NCBI GenBank assembly: GCA_003217735.2
Contig: CP031585.1
Coordinates: 3,025,501-3,089,500 of the forward strand
DNA length: 64,000 nucleotides
Source of the DNA: Marinibacterium anthonyi
GTDB lineage: Bacteria > Pseudomonadota > Alphaproteobacteria > Rhodobacterales > Rhodobacteraceae
Direction of reading: 5' to 3'
Shown: piece by piece, positions 16,033-24,731 of the stretch
How the letters are laid out: the number at the start of each line of letters is the position of its first letter
Position numbering within the stretch: position 1 is the first letter of the stretch
Made by a program: the position numbers and the translations under genes
Notes under the pieces: generated by a model
Told to the model about the DNA's origin: nothing
The model's input: only the letters and a program-made list of their open reading frames with translations
The model's database searches: none

Positions 16033-16134
16033 GGGTGCGACTTACCAATCCGGGTATGTCGAGGCGCGTTAATGTAATTTGAATGCCATGTAAAGCTGCA
16101 CTACCCAAGGGCCAGGGTTTTGGAGGACCCGCAC

Positions 16135-16144
16135 ATTTGCAAAT
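16135..16144. promoter_or_regulatory. Palindrome ATTTGCAAAT upstream of chvE
   Basis: A perfect ten-base palindrome in the divergent region between the GbpR-like regulator (start 16032) and chvE (start 16189). It is 44 bp before the chvE ATG. LysR proteins usually bind T-N11-A dyads, and this is shorter, so it may instead be a promoter-proximal half site or the target of another factor. Confidence 0.35.
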
Positions 16145-16188
16145 CGCGTGACCAGGGGGGCGACGCCCGGCGCGCAAGGGAGGCATTC

Positions 16189-17241
16189 ATGAAACTTAAA
16201 ATGGTCCTGGCTTCGGCCACGGCGCTGATGGCGCTTGCCACTGGGGTGCTGGCCGACGGCACGGTGGGCATCGCGATGCCGACGAAATCGTCGGCGCGCT
16301 GGATTTCCGACGGCAATTCGATGGTGCAGCAATTCCAGGAGGCCGGCTACGACACCGACCTGCAATATGCCGAGGATGACATCCCCAACCAGCTGGCGCA
16401 GATCGAGAACATGATCACCAAGGGCGTCGATGTCCTGGTGATCGCGGCGATCGACGGCACGACGTTGTCGAACGCGCTGGAGAACGCGCATTTCGCCGGG
16501 ATCAAGGTGATCGCCTATGACCGGCTGATCCGCGACAGCGAATACGTCGATTATTACGCGACCTTCGACAATTTCCAGGTGGGGGTGCAGCAGGCGACCT
16601 CGCTGGTGGACGGGCTGAAGGACCGGTTCGGGGACGGGCCCTACAATGTCGAGCTGTTCGGCGGGTCGCCCGACGACAACAACGCGTATTTCTTCTACAA
16701 CGGCGCGATGTCGGTGCTGCAGCCGCTGATCGACAGCGGCGACGTGGTGATCCAGTCGGGCCAGATGGGCATGGACAAGGTCGGCACGCTGCGCTGGGAC
16801 GGTGCGGTGGCGCAGGCGCGGATGGATAACCTGCTGTCGGCGCATTATACCGACAAGCAGGTGAACGGCGTGCTGTCGCCCTATGACGGGCTGTCGATCG
16901 GGATCCTGTCGTCGCTCAAGGGCGTCGGTTACGGGTCGGGCGACATGAAGATGCCGATCGTGACGGGCCAGGATGCCGAGGTGCCGTCGGTGAAATCGAT
17001 GCTGGCGGGCGAACAGTATTCGACGATCTTCAAGGACACGCGCGAACTGGCGCGGGTGACCGTGGGCATGGTCGATGCGGTGCTGAAAGGCAGCGAGCCC
17101 GAGATCAACGATACCGAGACCTATGACAACGGCGTCAAGATCGTGCCGTCCTACCTGCTTGAGCCGGTGGCCGTGGACCTTTCGAACTGGGAAGAGGTCC
17201 TGATCGGATCGGGCTATTACACCGAAGACCAGATCAAGTGA
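16189..17241 (+). CDS. chvE: ChvE-like periplasmic sugar-binding protein
   Basis: A 350-residue secreted receptor of the Peripla_BP_4 family. Residues 1-21 are a Sec signal ([14 protein letters not shown], cleaved near VLA). The mature part has [40 protein letters not shown] and [14 protein letters not shown]. This is the ChvE/MmsE group, which binds galactose, arabinose, xylose or glucose and, in Agrobacterium, also signals to VirA. The ATG at 16189 has AAGGGAGG just before it. It is followed by an unusually structured 154-bp gap with three hairpins before the ATPase gene, an arrangement expected to keep receptor levels above transporter levels. Neighbours make arabinose or galactose the likely ligand. 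Confidence 0.9.
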   Translation: MKLKMVLASATALMALATGVLADGTVGIAMPTKSSARWISDGNSMVQQFQEAGYDTDLQYAEDDIPNQLAQIENMITKGVDVLVIAAIDGTTLSNALENAHFAGIKVIAYDRLIRDSEYVDYYATFDNFQVGVQQATSLVDGLKDRFGDGPYNVELFGGSPDDNNAYFFYNGAMSVLQPLIDSGDVVIQSGQMGMDKVGTLRWDGAVAQARMDNLLSAHYTDKQVNGVLSPYDGLSIGILSSLKGVGYGSGDMKMPIVTGQDAEVPSVKSMLAGEQYSTIFKDTRELARVTVGMVDAVLKGSEPEINDTETYDNGVKIVPSYLLEPVAVDLSNWEEVLIGSGYYTEDQIK

Positions 17242-17260
17242 CCTCCCTCACCTGATCACC

Positions 17261-17299
17261 ACCCTGCCCGCGCCGTTCCCTGTTGCGCGCGGGCAGGGT
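17261..17299 (+). other. Strong hairpin after chvE
   Basis: ACCCTGCCCGCGC (17261-17273) and GCGCGGGCAGGGT (17287-17299) form a perfect 13-bp stem around a 13-base loop, 20 nt after the chvE stop. No T-run follows, so it should not terminate strongly but would block 3' exonucleases and stabilise chvE mRNA. Confidence 0.75.
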
Positions 17300-17309
17300 C
17301 CGACAGACG

Positions 17310-17360
17310 AGATTTTTCGGACGAAAAATCTTGGCCCCGAGATTTTTCCCGAAAAATCTC
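17310..17360. repeat. Tandem palindrome pair, second occurrence
   Basis: AGATTTTTCG and CGAAAAATCT around GA (17310-17331), then GAGATTTTTC and GAAAAATCTC around CC (17339-17360). This is the same family as the pair at 9902-9949 and again is followed by a C-run. Here it lies inside an operon, between chvE and the ATPase gene, not at its end. Confidence 0.75.
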
Positions 17361-17395
17361 CCCCGCTTCACGTCGAGCCATCCGCAGGAGCCGTC

Positions 17396-18916
17396 ATGCA
17401 GCCATTGCTCGAGATGCGTGCCATCACCAAGACCTTTCCGGGGGTCAAGGCGCTGGACGAGGTGACCCTTTCGGTCCGCAAGGGCGAGATCCACGCCCTG
17501 GTCGGCGAAAACGGCGCCGGCAAATCTACCCTGATGAAGGTGCTGTCGGGCGTCTACCCGGCCGGCACATACGACGGCGACATCGTCTATGACGGCGAGG
17601 TCGCGCAATTCCGGTCGCTGTCGGACAGCGAGGACAAGGGCATCGTCATCATTCACCAGGAACTGGCCCTGGTGCCGTTGATGTCGATTGCCGAGAACCT
17701 GTTCCTGGGCAACGAGATCGCCGAGGGCGGCGTGATCCAGTGGCAGGAAACCTTTCGCCGGACAGAGGAGTTGCTGGCCAAGGTCGGCCTGAAGGAAGCC
17801 CCCGGAACGCTGATCGACAAGCTGGGCGTGGGCAAGCAGCAGCTGGTGGAGATCGCCAAGGCGCTGTCCAAGGAAGTGCGCCTGCTGATCCTGGACGAGC
17901 CCACCGCCGCGCTGTCGGAATCCGACAGCCAGGCGCTGCTGGACCTGATCCTGGAACTGAAGGAACGGGGTGTCACGTCGATCATCATCAGCCACAAGCT
18001 GAACGAGGTCCGCCGCGTCGCCGACAGCGTCACCGTGATCCGCGACGGGTCCACCGTGTCCACCATGGATGCCCGCACCGATGCCATCACCGAGGACCGG
18101 ATCGTGCGCGACATGGTCGGCCGCGACATGGCGCACCGTTACCCGGACAGGGACCGGCGCGCCGGGCCGGTGATCATGGAGGTGAAGGGCTGGAACGTCT
18201 GGCACCCCGAACATGGCGACCGCCAGGTGATCCGCGACGCCAACCTGACCGTGCGCGCCGGTGAGGTCGTGGGCATCGCCGGACTGATGGGCGCGGGGCG
18301 CACCGAACTGGCGATGTCGATCTTCGGCCGCTCCTACGGGCGCAACATTTCCGGTACGGTCGAGATGAACGGCCAGGTCGTCGATACCTCGACCGTCAAC
18401 CGCGCCATCGACGCGGGGCTGGCCTATGTGACCGAGGACCGCAAGTCGCTGGGCCTGATCCTGGACGAGACGATCCAGCGCAACATCACGCTGACCAACC
18501 TTGCGGCGGTATCCACCAACGGCGTCATTGCCGAGGCCGCCGAGACGCAGATTGCCGAAGGCTACCGCAAGGCGATGAACATCCGCACGCCCAGCGTCTT
18601 CCAGAAGGTGGTGAACCTGTCGGGCGGCAACCAGCAGAAGGTGGTTCTGTCGAAATGGCTGTTTGCCGAACCCGAGGTGCTGATCCTGGATGAACCCACG
18701 CGCGGCATCGACGTGGGCGCGAAATTCGAAATCTACGGCCTGATCAACCGGCTGAGCGCCGATGGGAAAGGCGTCATCATGATCTCGTCCGAGATGCCCG
18801 AACTGCTGGGCATGTGCGACCGGATCTACGTCATGGGCGAAGGCCGTTTCGTCGGGGAACTCTCCGCCGAAGAGGCCAGCCAGGAGCGCATCATGTCGCT
18901 TATCGTGAACGATTGA
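17396..18916 (+). CDS. gguA: Sugar ABC transporter ATP-binding protein (two ATPase domains)
   Basis: A 506-residue ATPase of the MglA/XylG/GguA class with two nucleotide-binding domains. The first has Walker [10 protein letters not shown] near residue 42 and Walker [16 protein letters not shown]. The second has the degenerate Walker [10 protein letters not shown], signature [14 protein letters not shown] and [15 protein letters not shown]. Such tandem ATPases work with a single permease as homodimer. AGGAG lies 6 nt before ATG 17396. The gene ends 11 nt before the permease ATG. Specificity follows the ChvE receptor. Confidence 0.92.
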   Translation: MQPLLEMRAITKTFPGVKALDEVTLSVRKGEIHALVGENGAGKSTLMKVLSGVYPAGTYDGDIVYDGEVAQFRSLSDSEDKGIVIIHQELALVPLMSIAENLFLGNEIAEGGVIQWQETFRRTEELLAKVGLKEAPGTLIDKLGVGKQQLVEIAKALSKEVRLLILDEPTAALSESDSQALLDLILELKERGVTSIIISHKLNEVRRVADSVTVIRDGSTVSTMDARTDAITEDRIVRDMVGRDMAHRYPDRDRRAGPVIMEVKGWNVWHPEHGDRQVIRDANLTVRAGEVVGIAGLMGAGRTELAMSIFGRSYGRNISGTVEMNGQVVDTSTVNRAIDAGLAYVTEDRKSLGLILDETIQRNITLTNLAAVSTNGVIAEAAETQIAEGYRKAMNIRTPSVFQKVVNLSGGNQQKVVLSKWLFAEPEVLILDEPTRGIDVGAKFEIYGLINRLSADGKGVIMISSEMPELLGMCDRIYVMGEGRFVGELSAEEASQERIMSLIVND

Positions 18917-18927
18917 GGGAGGAAACC

Positions 18928-20121
18928 ATGGACCTGGCGGACCAGACCAAGACGGCCCAACAGCCAAGCATCGGCCATTATCTTTTGGGCCACCTGCGCG
19001 AATTCGGGCTTCTGTTCGCGCTGATCGCCATCATGATCTTCTTCCAGATCGTGACCGACGGCACGCTGCTGCGCGCCGTCAACCTGACCAACCTGTTCCT
19101 GCAGAACAGTTACATCATCATCATGGCGCTGGGGATGCTGGTCGTCATCGTGGCGGGCCATATCGACCTGTCGGTCGGATCGGTCATGGGCTTCGTCGGC
19201 GCGCTGGCGGCGGTGATGATCGTGGAATGGCAGCTGCCGGTGATGGTGGCCATCGTGTTGTGCCTGATCGCGGGCATCCTGATCGGCGCCTGGCAGGGCT
19301 ACTGGGTGGCCTACTGGAAGATCCCGTCCTTCATCGTGACGCTGGCCGGCATGCTGGTCTTTCGCGGCATGTCGCTGTGGCTGCTTGAAGGCCAGTCGGT
19401 CGGCCCTTTCCCGCGCTCGTTCCAGTCGCTGTCGACCGGGTTCATTCCCGACCTGTTCGGGATCGGGCAGCCCAACGGCACGGCGCTGGCCGCCGGAATC
19501 ATCGCGGCGGGGCTGATCGTCTGGCTGGGCCTGCGCGCCCGCGCCCGGGATCGTCGTTACGGGATCGAGGGCGAGCCCCTGCCCTTCTTCATCGTGCGCA
19601 CCGGCATCATCGTCTGCGCGCTGCTGTTCATCTTCTGGAAACTGGCGGAATTCCGGGGCCTGCCCAACGTGCTGATCACCATGGCCGTGCTGACCGTGAT
19701 CTATGCCTTCGTGACGGAAAACACGACGCTGGGCCGGCGCATCTATGCGCTGGGTGGCAACGAGAAGGCGGCGAAGCTGTCGGGGATCAAGACCGAACGG
19801 CTGACCTTCCTGGCCTTCGTCAACATGGGGCTGCTGGCGGCGCTGGCGGGGCTGATCTTTGCCGCGCGGCTGAACACGGCGACGCCCAAGGCGGGCTTCG
19901 GGTTTGAACTGGACGTGATCGCGGCGGTCTTCATCGGCGGCGCGTCGATGTCCGGCGGGGTCGGCAAGATCGTCGGCGCGGTCGTGGGCGCCTTTATCAT
20001 GGGCGTGCTGAACAACGGCATGTCGATCATGGGCATCGGCATCGACTACCAGCAGGTCATCAAGGGCCTGGTGCTTCTGGCCGCCGTCTTCTTCGACGTC
20101 TACAACAAGAGCAAGGCCTGA
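18928..20121 (+). CDS. gguB: Sugar ABC transporter permease
   Basis: A 397-residue inner-membrane permease of the BPD_transp_2 family, about ten segments. IDLSVGSVMGFVGALAAV and YALGGNEKAAKLSGIKTERL are the standard sugar-permease motifs; GGASMSGGVGKIVGAVVGAF follows near the end. ATG 18928 is preceded by GGAGGAAA, an ideal SD; upstream in-frame sequence overlaps the ATPase gene and is not needed. The next gene starts 4 nt after its stop, so uptake and catabolism are co-transcribed. Confidence 0.92.
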   Translation: MDLADQTKTAQQPSIGHYLLGHLREFGLLFALIAIMIFFQIVTDGTLLRAVNLTNLFLQNSYIIIMALGMLVVIVAGHIDLSVGSVMGFVGALAAVMIVEWQLPVMVAIVLCLIAGILIGAWQGYWVAYWKIPSFIVTLAGMLVFRGMSLWLLEGQSVGPFPRSFQSLSTGFIPDLFGIGQPNGTALAAGIIAAGLIVWLGLRARARDRRYGIEGEPLPFFIVRTGIIVCALLFIFWKLAEFRGLPNVLITMAVLTVIYAFVTENTTLGRRIYALGGNEKAAKLSGIKTERLTFLAFVNMGLLAALAGLIFAARLNTATPKAGFGFELDVIAAVFIGGASMSGGVGKIVGAVVGAFIMGVLNNGMSIMGIGIDYQQVIKGLVLLAAVFFDVYNKSKA

Positions 20122-20125
20122 TCCG

Positions 20126-21868
20126 ATGACCTTCACCCCCGCCCCCTGGCCCCGCAAGCTGCGTTCGCAGGAATGGTATGGCGGCACCAGCAAGGATTCG
20201 ATCTATCACCGTGGCTGGCTGAAGAACCAGGGCTACCCGGACGACCTGTTCGACGGGCGCCCGATCATCGGGATCCTGAACACCTGGTCCGACCTGACGC
20301 CCTGCAACGGGCATTTGCGCGAGATCGCCGAGAAGGTGAAGGCCGGGGTCTGGGAGGCCGGTGGTTTCCCGGTGGAGGTGCCGGTGTTCTCGGCCTCGGA
20401 AAACACGTTCCGGCCGACGGCGATGATGTTCCGGAACTTGGCTGCGCTGTCCATCGAGGAGCAGATGCGCGGCCAGCCGATTGATGGCGCCGTGCTGCTG
20501 GTGGGCTGCGACAAGACCACGCCGTCGCTGATGATGGCGGCGGCGTCGACGGATATCCCGTCGATTGTCGTCACGGGGGGCCCGATGCTGAACGGGTGGT
20601 TTCATGGGGAAGCTGTCGGCGCGGGCACGCACCTGTGGCGGTTTTCCGAGGCCGTGAAGGCGGGCGAGATGACGCAGCAGGAGTTTCTGGATGCGGAATC
20701 CGCCGTGACGCGGTCGTCGGGGACCTGCAACACGATGGGCACCGCGTCGTCTATGGCGTCGATGGCCGAGGCGTTGGGCATGGCGCTGTCGGGCAATGCG
20801 GCGATCCCGGGTGTCGACAGCCGGCGGCGGGTGATGGCGCAGCTGACGGGGCGGCGGATCGTGCAGATGGTGAAGGACGATCTGAAACCGTCCGACATCC
20901 TGACGCGCGAGGCGTTCGAAAACGCGATCCGGGTGAACGGGGCTGTGGGCGGGTCGACCAACACGGTCATCCATTTGCTGGCGATCGCGGGGCGCGTGGG
21001 GATCGACATCACGCTGGATGACTGGGACCGGCTGGGCCATGACGTGGATACGATCGTGGATCTGCAGCCGTCGGGCAAATACCTGATGGAGGAGTTTTTC
21101 TATGCCGGCGGCCTGCCGGTCGTGCTGAAGCGGCTGGGCGAGGCCGGGCAGTTGCACAAGGATGCGCTGACGGTGTCGGGCGGCGCGATCTGGGACGAGG
21201 TGAAGGGCGCGGTCAATTACAACGACGCGGTCATCCGGCCCGCCGACAATCCGCTGCGCAAGCAGGGCGGGATTGCCGTGCTGCGGGGCAATATCGCACC
21301 GAACGGGGCCATCGTGAAACCTTCGGCCGCGACCCCCGCGCTGATGCAGCACAGGGGGCGGGCCGTGGTGTTCGAGGACATCGACGACTACAAGGCGAAG
21401 ATCGAGGACGATGCGCTGGATATCGACGAGACCTGCATCATGGTGCTGAAGAACTGCGGGCCGCGCGGCTATCCGGGCATGGCCGAGGTCGGCAACATGG
21501 GGCTGCCACCCAAGGTGCTGAAGAAGGGGATCACCGACATGATCCGCCTGTCGGATGCGCGCATGTCGGGGACGGCCTATGGCACGGTGATCCTGCATAC
21601 CTCGCCCGAAGCGGCCGTGGGCGGGCCGCTGGCGGTGGTGCGCGATGGCGACATGATCGAGGTCGACGTGGCCGCGCGGCGCATTCACCTGGACATCCCC
21701 GAGGCCGAGCTGGCCCAGCGGCTGGCCGGCTGGACACCGTCCCATGACCAGGCGACATCGGGCTACGAATGGCTGCACCAGCAGCACGTGGGGGGTGCCG
21801 ATACCGGGGCCGACCTTGATTTTCTGAAGGGCTGCCGGGGTTCGGCGGTCGGAAAGGATTCCCATTGA
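20126..21868 (+). CDS. L-arabonate dehydratase (IlvD/Edd family)
   Basis: A 580-residue Fe-S dehydratase of the IlvD/Edd family. The opening WPRKLRSQEWYGG, then WSDLTPCNGHLRE, GCDKTTPS, SGTCNTMGTAS and the terminal CRG-AVGKDSH read almost exactly as I remember the structurally studied L-arabinonate dehydratase of Rhizobium leguminosarum. The three Cys-containing motifs are the cluster ligands. It converts L-arabonate (also D-fuconate or D-galactonate in relatives) to the 2-keto-3-deoxy acid. It starts 4 nt after the permease and ends in a TGATG overlap with the next gene. The symbol araC is used in Azospirillum; I leave it blank to avoid confusion with the regulator. Confidence 0.92.
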   Translation: MTFTPAPWPRKLRSQEWYGGTSKDSIYHRGWLKNQGYPDDLFDGRPIIGILNTWSDLTPCNGHLREIAEKVKAGVWEAGGFPVEVPVFSASENTFRPTAMMFRNLAALSIEEQMRGQPIDGAVLLVGCDKTTPSLMMAAASTDIPSIVVTGGPMLNGWFHGEAVGAGTHLWRFSEAVKAGEMTQQEFLDAESAVTRSSGTCNTMGTASSMASMAEALGMALSGNAAIPGVDSRRRVMAQLTGRRIVQMVKDDLKPSDILTREAFENAIRVNGAVGGSTNTVIHLLAIAGRVGIDITLDDWDRLGHDVDTIVDLQPSGKYLMEEFFYAGGLPVVLKRLGEAGQLHKDALTVSGGAIWDEVKGAVNYNDAVIRPADNPLRKQGGIAVLRGNIAPNGAIVKPSAATPALMQHRGRAVVFEDIDDYKAKIEDDALDIDETCIMVLKNCGPRGYPGMAEVGNMGLPPKVLKKGITDMIRLSDARMSGTAYGTVILHTSPEAAVGGPLAVVRDGDMIEVDVAARRIHLDIPEAELAQRLAGWTPSHDQATSGYEWLHQQHVGGADTGADLDFLKGCRGSAVGKDSH

Positions 21869-22794
21869 TGCAGATCGCTCTTGTGGGCATCGGCAAGATC
21901 GCGGTCGATCAGCATGTGCCCTCCATCGCCGGCTCGGACGATTGGGAACTGGCCGCGACCGTGTCGCGGCACGGATCGGTCGAGGGGGTCGAGGCCTTTA
22001 CCGATTTTGACGCGATGCTGGCCGCCCGTCCTGACGTCCGGGTCGTGTCGCTGTGCCTGCCGCCCGTTCCCCGGTTCGATTATGCCGCAAAGGCGATCCG
22101 CGCGTCGCGCCATGTGATGCTGGAAAAACCGCCCGGCGCGACGCTGTCGGAATGCCACGCGCTGATCGACATGGCGGCAAAACACCGGGTGTCGCTGTAT
22201 GCGTCCTGGCATTCGCGGTCGGCGGACAAGGTGGAGGCGGCGAAGACCTGGCTGGCGGGCAAGACGCTGCGCAAGTTCACCGTTACCTGGAAGGAGGACG
22301 TGCGCCGCTGGCATCCCGGACAGGACTGGATCTGGGAGCCGGGCGGATTGGGCGTCTTCGATCCGGGCATCAACGCGCTGTCCATCGTGACCGAGATCCT
22401 GCCCGATCCGATCCATGTGACTTCCGCGCTGCTGGAGGTGCCCGAGAACCGTCAGACCCCGATCGGTGTCACGATGGACTTCTTCCACCCGACGGCAGAG
22501 GTGTCGATGGTCTTCGACTGGCGCCAGGAGGGCGATCAGACCTGGTCCATCGCGGCGGAAACCGACGAGGGCACCATGGCGCTGCACGATGGTGGCGCGC
22601 GGATGCTGGTCGATGGAGCCGACGTGGGCGCCGAGCATGACGCGCCGCTGTCCGGCGAATACCCAAGGCTTTACGCGCGGATGGCCGAGCTGGTGCAGAC
22701 CGGCCGGTCGGACGTGGATTTGCGGCCCATGCGCCATGTGGCCGATGCCTTTACCCTGGGCCGGCGCGTGCTGGTCGCGCCCTTCGTGGAATGA
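21868..22794 (+). CDS. Gfo/Idh-type aldose 1-dehydrogenase (L-arabinose/D-galactose)
   Basis: A 308-residue Gfo/Idh/MocA oxidoreductase. The Rossmann motif is VGIGKIAVDQH at the N-terminus and the catalytic EKPPGATLSECHAL carries the family EKP. The C-terminal half is the alpha/beta substrate domain (GVFDPGINALSI). It matches the L-arabinose/D-galactose 1-dehydrogenase of Azospirillum and Rhizobium, which forms the aldonolactone with NADP. ATG 21868 overlaps the preceding stop; a TTG three bases earlier is less likely. GGAAAGG is upstream. No lactonase for its product is found in the window, though spontaneous hydrolysis of the gamma-lactone is slow. Confidence 0.87.
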   Translation: MQIALVGIGKIAVDQHVPSIAGSDDWELAATVSRHGSVEGVEAFTDFDAMLAARPDVRVVSLCLPPVPRFDYAAKAIRASRHVMLEKPPGATLSECHALIDMAAKHRVSLYASWHSRSADKVEAAKTWLAGKTLRKFTVTWKEDVRRWHPGQDWIWEPGGLGVFDPGINALSIVTEILPDPIHVTSALLEVPENRQTPIGVTMDFFHPTAEVSMVFDWRQEGDQTWSIAAETDEGTMALHDGGARMLVDGADVGAEHDAPLSGEYPRLYARMAELVQTGRSDVDLRPMRHVADAFTLGRRVLVAPFVE

Positions 22795-23780
22795 CCATGC
22801 GACGTTTCGCAGAGACCCCGGACGGTGCGCCCGTCGACCTTGTCACGCTGACCGGTGGCGGCACCACGGCGCAGGTGATGACCTGGGGCGCGACGCTGCA
22901 GGATCTGCGGGTGGACGGCGTGGATCGATCGCTGATCCTGGGATCGCCGGATTTCGCCGCCTACCTGGGGGCGATGCGCTATTTCGGTGCCATCGTCGGG
23001 CCCGTCGCCAACCGCATCGCGGGCGGCACGGCCAAGATCGACGGGCAGCGGTATGAATTCGAAAGGAACGAGGCCGGGCGCACCACGCTGCATGGCGGGG
23101 TGATCGGCACTGACGCGCGGCTTTGGGAGTTGGCGGAGCGTGGAGAAGATTTTTGCCGCCTGACGCTGCACCTTGAGGATGGCGAAGGCGGGTTTCCCGG
23201 CAACCGGACCCTGGGCGCGCAATACCGGCTGGGCGATGACGGCGCGCTGACGCTGAGTTTGACCGCGACCACCGACAAGGCGACCTGGATCAACCTGGCC
23301 AACCACGCCTACTGGAACCTGACCGGCGCCGACGGGCTGGACGATCACGCGCTGACCATCGCCGCCGCCAGCTACCTGCCTGTCGACGATCACCTGATCC
23401 CCATTGGCGCCCCCGCCCCCGTGGCCGGAACGCGGTTCGATTTCCGCACGCCCCGCCCGGTGCGGCGGGAAGGCGAGGTGATGATCGACCACAATTTCTG
23501 CCTGGATCCCGGCGCGATCCCGTCGTTGACGCTGACGGGTGGCGGGCTGGCGTTGGAGATCACCACCGACATGCCGGGTGTGCAGATCTTTGACGCGACC
23601 GGCATTGCCCCCGGCGCGGGCCATGACGGGCGCATTTACGGGCCCAACGCGGGCCTGGCGATTGAACCGCAATTCTGGCCCGACGCGGCGAACCACCCCG
23701 ATTATCCCTCGATCCGCGTCAGCCCGGGCGAGACCTGGAGCCAGACCTCCCGGTTTCACATCCGGACCGGGACGCGTTAA
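22791..23780 (+). CDS. galM: Aldose 1-epimerase (mutarotase)
   Basis: A 329-residue beta-sandwich epimerase of the GalM family. NRIAGGTAKI, LHGGVIGTDARLW, the catalytic histidine in ANHAYWNLTG and the glutamate in LAIEPQFWPDA are recognisable. It interconverts alpha and beta anomers and supplies the form used by the 1-dehydrogenase. ATG 22791 overlaps the preceding stop (ATGA); ATG 22797 is an alternative. The position inside the operon fits the pathway. Confidence 0.9.
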   Translation: MTMRRFAETPDGAPVDLVTLTGGGTTAQVMTWGATLQDLRVDGVDRSLILGSPDFAAYLGAMRYFGAIVGPVANRIAGGTAKIDGQRYEFERNEAGRTTLHGGVIGTDARLWELAERGEDFCRLTLHLEDGEGGFPGNRTLGAQYRLGDDGALTLSLTATTDKATWINLANHAYWNLTGADGLDDHALTIAAASYLPVDDHLIPIGAPAPVAGTRFDFRTPRPVRREGEVMIDHNFCLDPGAIPSLTLTGGGLALEITTDMPGVQIFDATGIAPGAGHDGRIYGPNAGLAIEPQFWPDAANHPDYPSIRVSPGETWSQTSRFHIRTGTR

Positions 23781-23802
23781 GGACAGCGAAAGGACACATG
23801 CC

Positions 23803-24720
23803 ATGAAATCCCCCCTGACAGGCATCCTGCCCGTGGCGCCCACGCCGTTCCACGCCGATGGCCGCGTGGACGAAGAGGGCATGCGCCGCGTGCTCGACTG
23901 CATGATCGACCAGGGCGTCGACGCGATCTGCATCCTGGCGAATTATTCCGAACAGTTCCTGCTGTCGGATGACGAACGCGCGCTGATGATGAAAGTCAGC
24001 CTGGAACACGTGGCCGACCGGGTGCCGGTGATCGTCACGATCAGCCATTTCTCGACAGAGGTCGTCGTGGCGCGCGCCAGGGCCGCCGATGCCATGGGGG
24101 CCGCCATGGTGATGATGATGCCGCCCTATCACGGCGTGGGCCTGGTGCCGGCCGAGGCGGGGATATTCGAACAATTCGCTGCCGTTTCGGACGCCATCTC
24201 GATCCCGATCATGGTGCAGGACGCACCGCTTTCGGGGGTCTCCCTGCCCGTGCCGCTGCTGGTCCGGATGGCGCAGGAGATCGAGCATGTGTCCTATTTC
24301 AAGATCGAAACGCCCTTTGCCGCCGACAAGCTGGCCGCGCTGATCGCGGCGGGGGGCGAACACATCGTCGGGCCCTTCGATGGCGAGGAAGCGGTGACGT
24401 TGCTGGCGGATCTGGATGCCGGGTGCACCGGGACGATGACCTCGGCGCTGCAGCCGGAACTGATCCGGCCGATCGTCACCGAATTCCGCGCCGGCAACGA
24501 GGACGCGGCGCTGGAACGCTGGCAGCTGTGCCTGCCGCTGATCAACCACGAAAACCGTCAATGCGGCCTGCGCGCCGCCAAGACGGTGATGATGGAAGGC
24601 GGCGTGATCGGGTCCGACCACGTGCGCCATCCGCTGAAACCCATGTCCGACCGCACCCGCGCGCGTCTGCTGCATCTGGCCAGGGAGCTGGACGTGATCG
24701 CGCTGAGCTGGGGCAAGTAA
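23803..24720 (+). CDS. L-2-keto-3-deoxyarabonate dehydratase-type enzyme (DHDPS/NAL family)
   Basis: A 305-residue TIM-barrel enzyme. The opening GILPVAPTPFHADGRVDE and the Schiff-base lysine in SYFKIETPF are family marks. In this operon it should dehydrate L-2-keto-3-deoxyarabonate to alpha-ketoglutaric semialdehyde, as AraD does in Azospirillum. An aldolase role, splitting keto-deoxy acids to pyruvate and an aldehyde, is possible but less likely because an alpha-KGSA-type dehydrogenase follows. AAAGGA lies 8 nt before ATG 23803. The next gene starts 11 nt downstream. Confidence 0.88.
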   Translation: MKSPLTGILPVAPTPFHADGRVDEEGMRRVLDCMIDQGVDAICILANYSEQFLLSDDERALMMKVSLEHVADRVPVIVTISHFSTEVVVARARAADAMGAAMVMMMPPYHGVGLVPAEAGIFEQFAAVSDAISIPIMVQDAPLSGVSLPVPLLVRMAQEIEHVSYFKIETPFAADKLAALIAAGGEHIVGPFDGEEAVTLLADLDAGCTGTMTSALQPELIRPIVTEFRAGNEDAALERWQLCLPLINHENRQCGLRAAKTVMMEGGVIGSDHVRHPLKPMSDRTRARLLHLARELDVIALSWGK

Positions 24721-24731
24721 AGGAGACCGAA

